Shown piece by piece: positions 1 to 8,490 of a stretch of 14,238 bases of DNA. This stretch comes from Terana coerulea. Its lineage: Eukaryota; Basidiomycota; Agaricomycetes; Polyporales; Phanerochaetaceae. Position numbers and translations under genes: made by a program. Each line of letters opens with the position of its first letter. The stretch's first letter is position 1. The stretch lies in contig JAKOGH010001015.1 of NCBI GenBank assembly GCA_024811115.1, positions 1 to 14,238 of the forward strand, given 5' to 3'. Under the pieces are notes generated by a model. It saw nothing but the letters and a program-made list of their open reading frames with translations. It searched no databases and was not told the origin of the DNA.

Positions 1-432
1 TTCTTCTTCGCACCGCAGATGCTCGAAGGCAGCGAGGCTCGCATGGCCTTCTTTCGAACGAGGTGGCGTGTATTGACTGCACAAAACACATCCTTCTCCG
101 TGTCCTAACACATCAGAGCCAACACTGCAGCAGAGAGTGCAGGGCATACTTTGAAAGTATTGACTTACTACATAGCCGCTACTAACTCGATAGCTTGATG
201 TTGGACTTCTTATACAGCCCCATGCACGGCCGCTAGCCAGTGCTCTCACTAGTATCCAGCACAGAGGCCTCGCCTGGTTTACCAGCAAACATGCTCATTG
301 ATGCATTCTCGGCCATGGCATTTGCAGCAGCAGGAGTGTTAGGACGGGCGGTCACATTGAGATGAACAGGTGGACATAGATGCTTGACAAGCAGAGGTAC
401 AATCAAAAGGGAAAGCAGACCCGAGCTCAGCG
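1..432. other. No supportable gene; downstream of family-R relic
   Basis: This stretch lies downstream of the minus-strand relic at 433-1000. A minus-strand open frame over 233-436 reads LLSLLIVPLLVKHL near its start, which is hydrophobic, but it has no recognisable domain, no convincing splice sites and no partner elsewhere in the window. The first 60 bases look somewhat coding-like on the plus strand and could be the end of a gene lying to the left, but this cannot be shown. I see no tRNA or repeat here. Confidence 0.4.
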
Positions 433-1000
433 TCAATATTCCGTGCCTTCAGGATTCTCTGGCATAAATGCAAACAGTCTACCTGACGGACTGTCTAGAT
501 TCCACCTTCATAGATTGAACTGCTCTCTGCCCAAGTATAGCAGTGAGCCGACTGCGTCCACGTTTGGGTGCCCCGTTTCCAAGCCAGAATTGCCATCGAG
601 GCTTAGCACATTCCGTACACGGATGACAACCGCAGAGCTGTTTTGGCTGTTGCAGCAGTCCGACCGCTCAAAATGAGCGACAATATACCCTGTAAAATGA
701 TATCACGAGTCAGAAACAAATGATTTTACTGCACAAACACTAACATGCACAGGCATACCTGGTAGAACGTCTTCAGCCTGACTGGCTGTAGGGGTCTGTG
801 ACGCAGTCAGAGCAAGCGGCCTCGGGCAATACACATAAGAGTCTCTATTATATGGCGGACGAAGGTCAATGTTCTTAAGCAGCATGCTGCTGCGCCCGCC
901 GTACTGACAACCCAACATTTCCTCCACTCAGCGAACGGCCTAGACCACATGCCGACAAGCAGTGAGAAGTTGAAATAACGGTGGCAAATATACAGGGGCC
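433..1000 (-). pseudogene. Family-R relic, copy 1 (C-terminal half, broken)
   Basis: The reading frame can be followed by comparison with the second copy at 4609-5885. Going down the minus strand, a first frame gives LYICHRYFNFSLLV (copy 2: LYAFRQPFSLLV). The frame then changes to one giving KNIDLRPPYNRDSYVY (copy 2: KNLDMRLSPGTTYRY), up to an intron at 690-758 (GTATGC...TTTTACAG). The next exon opens GYIVAHFERS (copy 2: GYIVARFELS) and includes GHPNVDAVGSLLY, identical in copy 2. An in-frame TGA at 508-510 interrupts it, yet the similarity resumes after the stop (SPSGRL...TEY against SPAGRL...TEF) and ends at TGA 433-435. No N-terminal half is visible upstream. The nonsense codon, frame change and truncation argue for a pseudogene. 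The family looks like one widely expanded in Agaricomycetes with F-LYY, LAGEIRFR and ARFE-S motifs; its function is not known to me. Confidence 0.62.
690..758 (-). other. Intron in family-R copy 1
   Basis: A 69-bp intron read on the minus strand from GTATGC to TTTTACAG. It sits at the same codon and phase (G|GG in a Gly-Tyr-Ile-Val context) as the 61-bp intron at 5562-5622 of the second copy, which supports common descent of the two relics. Confidence 0.6.
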
Positions 1001-1182
1001 TGGTGCGACAGCAGGGATATGAGATCGCTTTGATTCTGTGTCGACCAATCCGGTCGGAGGATGGTTTGTGAAACTGTCTGATCATGTTCTTTTCGAGGCC
1101 TAGATCGTGTTCAAAACGAAATCACAAGGCCCTTAAGGTAGACCCACGACATCCACGACCACTATCGTCACAGTGTGACACA

Positions 1183-1190
1183 TCACGTGA
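1183..1190. promoter_or_regulatory. TCACGTGA E-box palindrome
   Basis: A perfect 8-bp palindrome containing the CACGTG core that fungal bHLH factors (Cbf1/Tye7-like) are known to bind. It lies about 180 bp upstream of the visible end of the family-R relic. Function is inferred only. Confidence 0.3.
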
Positions 1191-1570
1191 AGAACATCAG
1201 ATAACACGCTAATAGGGTACTTATTGGCCCAAAATTAGAGAATAACCACGACAACAGTACTAGAGGTAGATATAGGTGTGCAGTACAATGTAATAGCTTT
1301 AACCATCATCTGTCTTTGTGAATTGCCCATAGCAAGGCGTTTTGGTTCAGCTGCGGCCACTGCGAAGTGGTGTCTCACGGTCCATGATATTAAGTTGCTT
1401 AGCGCACATAAATCAGGATTTATTCAAAACCCAGGCTCCGAACCAGCACGGCCTTGCGGCCTCGTTCGTCCAAATCCCTCTATATAGTGCGCGTGACACA
1501 TATGTGATTACGATGCATCATGTGACTATAGTTTTGAACCTTATTTTACAAAGAGGCCGCCAAGGCCGGC

Positions 1571-1606
1571 CTGGCAAACAATGTCGTGGGAAAGCTTGGT
1601 AAGCAG
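1571..1606 (+). repeat. Inverted repeat arm A (36 bp)
   Basis: The 36 bases are matched, with one mismatch, by the reverse complement of 2142-2177. Weaker similarity extends to about 1549-1640 against 2105-2200. The plus-strand frame reads GLANNVVGKLGKQ and closes at a TGA about 50 bp further on. The arm could be a coding exon fragment or part of a dispersed repeat. Confidence 0.6.
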
Positions 1607-2141
1607 AGTAGCCTGCGTCTCTTCGACGCGCCGTCCCGCTTCAGCACATGAAGGACGCGTTCTGGTAAACAACATGCTACTCCTGAGCACTACAAATCAT
1701 TTGGGACAGCACCATATTTAAGTGAGAAGGCAGACAGTGAGTCAACTATTGTGTGGATAGTGATCATTGAGATGGTAAGGCTGCGGTGCAGAGTTCAGAT
1801 TCCTTGGCACTGAAATGCTAGCCAGTGCTGCGCTCTGAGAGCTGCTACCTCGGCTGCGAGGGTTTTAATATGCAGCTTGGTGGCACACACAAAAGTAAAT
1901 ACTTGAGATTTGCATACCCTGACAAAGTGTCCATGAATTCACAAAACTTGGCCATGAATACTTGCCGTAAAGTCGGACAGCCTGTGCATCCTTCATTGCT
2001 AGGAAGGTGATCAGAAACTCCCCGATGGAGTGTACTTGACGTGCCGCCAAGCGTCGCAGTGATAACAGAAAGCGTATTACCGAGGACACAGGTGAACTCG
2101 ACTGGACCAGGAGTCGACGCGCTTGGAATGAGACGCGAGCC

Positions 2142-2177
2142 CTGCTTACCAAGCATTCCCACGACATTGTTTGCCAG
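2142..2177 (-). repeat. Inverted repeat arm B (36 bp)
   Basis: Minus-strand partner of 1571-1606 with a single mismatch. Its frame (RLANNVVGMLGKQ) stays open on the minus strand from 2231 down to 1845, and the part after the repeat (CVLGNTLSVITATLGG) is moderately hydrophobic. I do not recognise the protein. Confidence 0.6.
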
Positions 2178-2500
2178 CCTGCCTTGCGTGCTCTTCAAAG
2201 TGTTTAGGTTAAAACTGGGTTTCAAATACATCGGCGCTTGAAATTTGGCTGCGAGCCATCAGCGGGAACTCAATATGTGGCATGGCACATTCAGTGTTCA
2301 CGTTCTTTCAGAATTAGTTTTGAACGAGCACGCAAGGCAGTGCTGGTTTGGAGCCTGTCAAAACCCAGTTTGTGGCCTTGCATTCGTTGTTTTGTGGTCC
2401 CCAGCAAGATTACTCAAATTCTGGCTACATATAAAATTCGGCGTTCATCTTCCCTGTGTTTCCATGTTGCCATTTTTTGCTCAGCTGTACTGTGTGTGAG

Positions 2501-2823
2501 TAAACAAGCTCAAGTGTGCTCTCCGCCCGCCAAATGTGACAAAAGCGTGACGGGCGCTCATCACGTGATGTGGTCGTGGATGTTGCAAGCTTGAAGCCGG
2601 TCGGTAACCAAGGTGACGTGGACGAAGGTTTGATGACAGCTATCCGGATTCGGAAGGCCAGGAAGTTGTGGCGTTGCTCCCACGCGACCTTTGCCCTGAC
2701 ACGCTACGTCACCTCCGTCACATTGCAGTCACAGAAGGTCACGACGTTTTCCGCCGCGACGGCGACGCGCCTCTGCCTCTGCTTCCACTCGTCCATCCCG
2801 ACACCACTACCATTCTTTCTGGA
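2501..2823 (+). promoter_or_regulatory. Probable upstream region of the 252-aa gene
   Basis: This is the region immediately upstream of the gene starting at 2824. It contains a second perfect TCACGTGA palindrome at 2561-2568 and a CRE-like half site (TACGTCAC, about 2705-2712). No clear TATA box was found. The reading frame of the gene's first exon is open back to 2668 (an ATG there), so a longer N-terminus cannot be excluded, but that extension has no protein-like character and is more likely 5' UTR. Confidence 0.4.
2561..2568. promoter_or_regulatory. TCACGTGA E-box palindrome
   Basis: Perfect 8-bp palindrome about 260 bp upstream of the start codon at 2824, the same motif as at 1183-1190. 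A bHLH-type (CACGTG-core) binding site is a reasonable guess from known fungal motifs. Confidence 0.35.
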
Positions 2824-3938
2824 ATGCCCGCCACAAGTGACATGGCGGACAGCGCATCGGCGAGTACGTCCGTGCTCGGCAAACGCAGCCGCACCAGCGA
2901 CCGTACGTCTTTTCAAGTGGTACGGCCACCGTCGAGAGGAGAGCCACTGACACAGCCGTGCACACCCCAGTCCCGGACTGCTCGCAGCGCGTAGCGTATC
3001 CGCCGTCTGAGAAAGCTGTGGAGGCGATGCGCTTGCGCATCCTCGAGGTGCGTCCCTGGCACCCACTACACACGGCTGCGGCAGCATCGGCTAACGCGTC
3101 GGGCCACAAGCTCGAGAACGAGTTGCGTGCTGTGAAGAAGCAAAAGACGGCTGCCAGCGCGCAACAGCAGGCAACACTCACAGCCATTTCTAGATCCTCT
3201 CGCGCGCCTGCTGCACCTGCTGCGCCTGCACCCGCCGCCGCCGCCAAGGCTGACGCGAAAACGGTCAAGACACGGACCAAGAGCCTCTTTGACGCGTGCG
3301 CGGGCTCTCACTCTCTCCTCCTCGTACGCTGACGTGGATATATGCGCCAGGATGAAGAAGGCCGCGAAGAACGAGAAGTACCAGAACACGATGCGCACCG
3401 TGAAGGTCGAGGACCACTTCACCGAAGCCGACTTCCAGCTCGTCTTTGGCAGCAGCGGCACGCTCGTCCAGCCGACGCCCTCTAACAAGGTTCGTATTGT
3501 TATAATATGCTCCATTTATTCCGTGTATGCGCTGAGGTACCGTTCTCTCAGCCAACGTCCAAGGTGTGGATCAAGCGCTACGGAGACCATGCTGCCCTCG
3601 TGGCGCTCTTCGGCGAGAACTACAAGACGGAGCAGCTCAAAGGACATCAATGGAGCCGCGGGTACGCCGTCTCCCTGTCAATTTGTGTCTGCGTTGGCTG
3701 ACACACTGCATACAGGAGCATTTTCATTGGGAAGGGCCAAAAGCTCGGTCAGGTGCAACTGGTGCGTTATCTCTGCGATCCGTCGTTCCTATGCTGCTTG
3801 ATAGGTACTCATTGCTTGTCGTTGCTTCAGGAAATCCACGACATGGAAGTTCAGTGGAGCAAGAATACCGAGAAAGTTACGCTGAAGGTCGATATCGCCG
3901 AACAGAACATGCACCATGACTACGATGACGAATGGTGA
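2824..3938 (+). CDS. Conserved-looking protein of unknown function, 252 aa, 7 exons
   Basis: The model joins exons 2824-2902, 2956-3047, 3111-3295, 3351-3489, 3552-3661, 3716-3761 and 3831-3938. Introns are 53-69 bp, mostly with CTRAY-type branch sites, and all junctions keep frame (759 nt). The product starts MPATSDMADSASAS; a second ATG (residue 7, with G at -3 and +4) may be the true start. It has a GKRSR basic cluster (residues 19-23, possible nuclear signal), a Leu-rich predicted coiled coil (about 44-80), an Ala/Pro linker (88-106), a basic stretch (103-128), and a globular-looking domain (about 129-240) with KVWIKRYG and IFIGKGQ motifs and many beta-type residues, ending in an acidic HHDYDDEW. 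The second intron (3048-3110) is 63 bp without an in-frame stop, so its retention would also be translatable; splicing it out restores the heptad pattern. Acceptors 2955 or 2970 and donors 3752 or 3761 are both usable. I do not recognise the family; a nuclear role is only a guess. Confidence 0.75.
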
Positions 3939-4608
3939 ACCATGTTCGCCCTCATGCTTATGCACAACCCGCAACAAGCAATCTTACTCTAGTAATTTCC
4001 ATATACACCACTACATACGCACGTATAGTCCACATTTATAATGAATGGAAATCGCCGACTCTTGACTCATGTCTGGCCGCACACTTTGTACCCGACTCCA
4101 GCAGCGCAAATGGACATTGTGGGCCATGGCCCACACGCGCACACAAATAATCGTCGCACAGCGAAAAGGCAGAATAAAGCACTACATCTAGTATTGCTCA
4201 GACCCTTCGCTGGATTTCGAGTGTTACTGCCATTGTGTAGGATGGCTTCTGCTAGGATGTGCGAGCCATCCACCGTGTGCCGCCGTTCTGGGAAGTCTCA
4301 TATGAATGCATAGGCCAGTCCCTCAGTCCAGTAGCATACAAATGTTTACGACGCTGGCACTGCTACTTTTCTCATCAGAGAACCGGTTGCAATCTCATGA
4401 TACAGGAAAGCCTTTGACATGTGAAAACTTGTATGGTCATTGGCTGTATGGTCGTTGGTCGTAAACCTTTTTGTTGGTCTGCGAAGACGCGCGGCTCGAA
4501 CAGAACATACGCATGCGTGGGAAACAACACGCTTCCGCATGCGGTAGGCCGCTATCAAACTATAGTCCATCCCCTTGGCCTCGAACCACTGGCAGCTTCA
4601 TCTTGCAG
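3939..4608. other. Intergenic: 3' region, no supportable gene
   Basis: This region follows the stop of the 252-aa gene. An AATAAA at 4173-4178 may serve as its poly(A) signal. A short imperfect direct repeat (TATGGTCATTGGC / TATGGTCGTTGGT, about 4433-4460) is present. No open frame here has domain features or splice support. Confidence 0.4.
4173..4178 (+). terminator. Candidate poly(A) signal AATAAA
   Basis: The canonical hexamer lies about 235 bp past the stop codon at 3936-3938. Fungal poly(A) signals are degenerate, so this is a candidate only. Confidence 0.25.
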
Positions 4609-5885
4609 TCAAGTCGGTCGTCTCCTTCATGTCAGTGCTGAGGGATGATGTTGACAAAAATATTTCTGAACAGTCGTCAACTCTTCTGGAAGCACCAGTT
4701 GCTCAGCTCACTAGTGCTGTGACATGTAAGCTGTACCAATGGTTCTGCTTTGTGAACCCAAGCCTCACTGGCATACCATTTACTAGACAAGATGACTGGG
4801 ATTCTGCTGCCGAATAGCCTTCGCTCAATAAAGAGGGTATTCAAACTGCCTATGCAGCTATCCTCGCTGCTTTTAACGGCATCTCCCCGTTCACGGCCCG
4901 TTGGCTGAGCAATGTCCAGGCGATGCGTAGACAGCCCTCTCAAACGTCTCAAGTAAGTCTAGTTATAGCAAGTATTGCAGAGTCACGATTCTGAACATCA
5001 CTGCAGTTGTGCAATTTCCGACGTTATACCTTAACCTCGGGACCTAGAAGGCCTTCACGTCCTCCCATTGTAACGCTGGATCCCGCAAAGCTGACTTCAG
5101 AATGCTACAGAGACATCTCAAGTGTGATGTCCCTGTCGATCACGGTCCCTGGACCGCACAACACCAAACACACCGCCCAGATGCCCTACTCTTCGTCCCA
5201 CGGCACAGAGCTCCGGTTCCCCGCATCCACCGCTGGATTTTTGTACTACCGTCGGCCACCTGCAGGCGCGCCGGACCTCGCGGGCGAAATTCGCTTCCGC
5301 GTGACGAACAACAGCGATCCTACGAGCTTCGGCGGACACATCGTCGAAAGCCGCCCCTTTACGCGTTCCGACAGCCGTTCAGCCTCTTGGTGGACGCACG
5401 CACGGTGTATAGGATTGAAAGGCTACGCATTCTGTGCGAAAGCAGCGACGTAGGTCCAACACAGAAGAACTTGGACATGCGTCTGTCCCCTGGCACTACG
5501 TATAGATATCACCCAACGTCAGGACCCTCAGCCCTCCCCAAACTGAAGACTTTTTCTGCTGGTATGTCCACACCCGTTTTTGTGTTCACATTGCTTCTTA
5601 TTAGTTATACTGGTGGCTGTAGGGTACATCGTAGCTCGCTTCGAGCTGTCAAACTTGGCAAAGCATCGCGAGGTGCCCACGGCTATCATACGCATACAGG
5701 ACGTGGTCGGCCTCGATGGTTCATCTGGTGTGCAAAGCGGGCACCCGAATGTTGACGCCGTTGGCTCGCTACTGTACACTGTCGGCTCCCAGAGCCGGAC
5801 CAGGCTTTGGGCGCGGAAATTGAGCTCGCCCGCGGGTAGACTGTTGAGAGCCCTGCGGGTAATGCCCGATGATACGGAGTTTTGA
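4609..5885 (+). pseudogene. Family-R gene copy 2 (near full length, broken)
   Basis: One frame runs from an acceptor at 4608 (TCTTGCAG) through QWFCFVNPSLTGIPF to an in-frame TAG at 4815-4817. It then continues in the same frame (NGISPFTARWLSNVQAMRR) to a donor at 4953 (GTAAGT; intron 4953-5006). The next exon carries VTLDPAKLTSECYRDISS, TAGFLYYRRP and LAGEIRFRVTNNSDP. Near 5340-5360 the coding frame shifts to one giving LYAFRQPFSLLVD, ERLRILCE and KNLDMRLSPGTTYRY. There is no room for an intron at the shift. From memory, family members carry a further segment there, so an internal deletion plus frameshift is inferred. After intron 5562-5622 the last exon reads GYIVARFELS, HPNVDAVGSLLY and SPAGRLLRAL, ending at TGA 5883-5885. 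Function of the family is unknown to me. Gene versus pseudogene depends on the TAG and the frameshift. Confidence 0.6.
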
Positions 5886-6126
5886 CATGATATGTACATT
5901 GTTGATGGTTGGTGTCGCTGAAGGGTCAAGCTTGACCGTCCAAAGACTATCAAGACGCTTACGCTTGTTCGACTCTGGGACCACGGTCTGAGAGTGACTC
6001 AAATAGGAACGTGAACTTTCAAGTGAGACACAATCATGTTCGAGTGCATTGCAGATGTCTCTGTGACAGCAACACTAGTGTCTCTGCTCGCTATATAGCA
6101 CCAACCGCAAGTTCTTCTCCGATAGC

Positions 6127-6935
6127 CTAGTCCAGCTCGTCGAGACTGCGCGGAAGCTCTGCAGAAGCTAGTAAGCAATCATGTACAATATGGATTGAAC
6201 AACGAAGCGTACCGTCGCGGCTGAGTTTCATGAGCTCCTCCTCCGGCTCGCGAGTCATCAGAGCGGACAGCTCTACCAAGACTAATAAGCCCGCACCGAC
6301 AAGAGGAGACAAAGGAAGTATACGCACCATCACGGACCAGTGGCGAGAGAATATGGGGCGGTCTGTTCCATACGTATAGCGCACCGGACTCTTCGTCTCG
6401 TACAAGCAGCTCGCTGATGTCCTCGCGCAGAAACAGTTTCGCCGCATCGCCCAGGAGGTGTCCGATGTTGAGCGCGCCGGACGCCTCGTCGCGCGCGTAA
6501 TGGTGCCAGGGGCGTACGTGTACGTGGTGGTGGTGAGCATGGTGCCCGTGATGGTGCCCGTGGTGGTGATGTCCATGGTGGTGGTGCCTGTGGCCATGGA
6601 AGGGCTTCTTCGGGAACCCATAGTGCTCCGGCGCACGCTTGTGGCCCCCGGCAGCGTGCTTGTGACCGTGATGCTTCAAACCGTGGTGGTGCCCGTGATG
6701 GTGTCCGTGGTGCTTATGCCCGTGGTAGTGGTGAGCGTGATGAGTGCGCACTTCGAGGTCGCCGATGTCGCGCTCGACGAACGCAGGTTCAGCACGGGCA
6801 GCGATGGGACCAGTCCTGTAGAAAAGGTCAGCGCGGCTCATACCGAGACTCGACAATAGTGACGTACGGATAAGCAAGAGCAGGGCAGATCGCGGCGGCG
6901 AGACTGAGCGCGAGAACTACTCGGGGAGCTATCAT
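6127..6935 (-). CDS. Secreted histidine-rich repeat protein, paralog 1 (215 aa, 4 exons)
   Basis: Exons on the minus strand are 6868-6935, 6328-6815, 6213-6272 and 6127-6158, separated by 52-, 55- and 54-bp introns. The sum is 648 nt, in frame. Residues 1-21 form a signal peptide ending CPALA. A PIAAR motif (26-30) follows. Residues 48-128 are a His-rich domain (GHKHHGHHHGHHHG type), with about 44 His in the whole protein. Then come RDEASGALNIGHLLGDAAKL (131-150), RDEESGALYVW (162-172), the cassette-exon segment (LSALMTREPEEELMKLSRD) and the tail RDELPRSLDELD. The start ATG gives a signal peptide of exactly the same length as that of the paralog at 10050, with the first intron at the same codon and phase. 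His-rich composition suggests binding of Ni, Cu or Zn in the wall or outside the cell; this is inference. No named family is recognised. Confidence 0.82.
6213..6272 (-). other. 60-bp cassette exon in His-rich paralog 1
   Basis: This internal exon has exactly 60 bp and is flanked by phase-1 introns that both interrupt a G|AG Glu codon after Arg-Asp. Skipping it would keep frame and yield the exon arrangement of the paralog at 10050-11139, which lacks it. It encodes TREPEEELMKLSRD in its second half, resembling the ELLMREP unit of the other paralog. Confidence 0.65.
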
Positions 6936-7056
6936 GTTGGAAGGTTCAGGAAGATGGGCAGGGCGCGAATTAGAGTGAATGGGTGAGACGTATCGTGAGT
7001 GGCGTGAAGAAGCTGAAGTCAGTAACGAAATGGAATATGCAAAAAGACAAGCTAGG

Positions 7057-7110
7057 CTGCCAAATCTGAGTCAGCCCGCAATCCTTACGAAGAGGCGTGG
7101 TAGGACTCAC
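7057..7110 (-). other. 5' UTR intron of His-rich paralog 1
   Basis: A 54-bp intron (GTGAGT...CTGAC...GGCAG) in the leader of the minus-strand gene. The 20 bases upstream of the donor (ending GTGCTGGTCG) and the bases after the acceptor (CCTAGCTTGT) match those around the leader intron of the plus-strand paralog (GTGCCGGTCG and CCTGACTTGT). Confidence 0.65.
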
Positions 7111-7198
7111 CGACCAGCACCTGAACTCGGAAAGGAGTGACGTGAAAGATGGAAGGTGAGCTGAGGGGCTAAAGAGCCACAGCCATTACTCGAGCAAC

Positions 7199-7205
7199 TT
7201 TTATA
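7199..7205 (-). promoter_or_regulatory. TATA box (TATAAAA) for His-rich paralog 1
   Basis: Read on the minus strand this is TATAAAA. It is followed about 40-55 bp downstream by a pyrimidine-rich CCCCTCAGCTCA element that is nearly the same as CTCCTCAGCTCA after the TATA box of the paralog. Transcription probably starts near 7170, giving a leader of about 235 nt including its intron. Confidence 0.6.
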
Positions 7206-8475
7206 CCACCCAGACCGAGTCCAGCTACACGGACATCCTCGAGTTGTGCCCGCAACCTCGATGTTTTGAAACTAAAGGTACGGCAACTGCGATCCAGTGT
7301 CCACTATAGACATCAAGCCGGTTGAGCTGCCGGAAGCTTTAGCCCTTCATTTGTACGATATTGTGGTGCACGTACCAAACCATACGCAGCCAACGTTGGT
7401 AAGCCTGGGTGGCCGAGGGTCCTAGGCAATATCAATATCATAGGTGTACGTTCCAGGACAGCGAACGTTCGATTGGACCAGAGATCGGGCTGAAACTATG
7501 TTCTTACCATGGTACAGCTTCCTGGTTGTTCATCCACACTTTGCTTAAGCTCTTTGTACTAGGCAACTCTGTGCATGCACAAACGGTGCACGAACCCGAT
7601 CCATGTAAGAGTGCAGACAGTCAATGGAATGCACATACGGATATAAGCTACATTGCTGCCCCGGCTATGACAGTTTGTCCGAGAGACCTCTCCTTGCAAC
7701 GCAACCCAAAGGCGGATCTTTGTGCTGGTAGACCGTCTGTGCCCAGTTCACCGTTTTGGTGGCATCCGTGATGCGCATATCATACAAGTTTAGCGTGTAT
7801 CTTGACTTCGAGAGGGTTCTGATGTCCTGTAACCGAGGTTCTGGGCTGACCTGCGAGCTTCTCGAGCTCGTGTTGCAAGGACACATGATGCTGAGGTCGT
7901 AGCACCGGTGATGCAGGGAGTGCAGAATTGAGACAAAATGACATTCCATGATTGCGACGTAGTGAATACATTGATACGATAACCTATGGTAAGTACACGC
8001 ATGCCTTTGAAGAATCTCATTACCACGCAGACGGGTGTAAAGGGAGGTGGGCGTACCTGGAACCTCTTTTGCAGCCAATCATGCCCTAGCTCCTACTCCA
8101 AGTTGGCTGACAGCTTGCCCCAACGGCATCGGTCCCAGCAACGCTAACAATAGAATCGGCGAACTGGTTTCGGGTGGAGGAGTAGGGGACGAAAGAGAAC
8201 GCTACGACTCCGAGAAACGAGAAAGCAGGAGCGGGAGCGGGAGCGGGAGCGGGAGCGGGAAATGCCGAAGCCCCGTGATTGGTTGCCCAGCAACTCCTCT
8301 CGACGCGGGCCTTCGCCATAACTCTCGTCTGCCCTCCACGTACTCGTCCGTCTACGATCTCGCCTGGGTAGTGCTTTTCACCAATACGCTACGCTTCCAT
8401 TCTCGGTTCGCCTTCTTTCACCTCTCGACGCTTTTCAGCCGCATTGCAAGGGACCCGATGCACTCCTCCAGGTAC
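7206..8475. other. Intergenic region between the His-rich paralogs, left part
   Basis: No intact gene is supported. Open frames at 7409-7771 (+), 7665-8078 (-) and 8047-8532 (+) lack domains and splice support. The notable items are the G-quadruplex motif at 8233-8259, a CCAAT box (as ATTGG, 8278-8282) and a pyrimidine-rich stretch about 8300-8470, which together resemble a rightward promoter without a recognisable gene after it. Confidence 0.4.
8233..8259 (+). repeat. (GGGAGC)n microsatellite / G-quadruplex motif
   Basis: Five GGG runs (8233, 8239, 8245, 8251, 8257), each separated by the three bases AGC, satisfy the usual G3-N1-7 quadruplex rule with one spare run. The hexamer would encode Gly-Ser or Pro-Ala repeats in open frames, but there is no evidence that the stretch is translated. 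Confidence 0.75.
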
Positions 8476-8490
8476 TCATTTCTGAGTACC
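8471..8490. repeat. Perfect 8-bp hairpin (GGTACTCA...TGAGTACC)
   Basis: An inverted repeat with an 8-bp perfect stem and a TTTC loop. It follows ATGCACTCCTCCA in a pyrimidine-rich context. It lacks a T-tract and nothing ties it to a gene. Confidence 0.45.

Larger units (their letters stand above)
1086..2500. other. Intergenic region without a supportable gene
   Basis: About 1.4 kb with no convincing gene. It holds a TCACGTGA palindrome (1183-1190) and an inverted repeat pair described separately. Around each repeat arm the translation is protein-like (GLANNVVGKLGKQ on the plus strand near 1568-1606, RLANNVVGMLGKQ on the minus strand near 2142-2180). The arms may therefore be two fragments of one unrecognised coding exon, but neither side can be extended into a gene with splice sites. 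Confidence 0.45.

Noticed and set aside
1845..2231. 128-codon open frame on the minus strand as a full gene
   Set aside because: Only the part overlapping the inverted repeat looks protein-like. The remainder has no features, and no promoter or introns were found.
2179..2340. 15-bp exact inverted match (2179-2193 against 2326-2340)
   Set aside because: The neighbouring short matches are in the wrong order for a colinear inverted repeat, so this is probably chance or a minor echo of the repeat arm.
6458..6859. Val/Met-rich open frame on the plus strand
   Set aside because: It is the antisense shadow of the His-rich exon of the minus-strand gene.
7404..7428. tRNA D-arm-like sequence (GGTGGCCGAG) in a hairpin
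   Set aside because: No anticodon stem, T-arm or acceptor pairing could be built around it.
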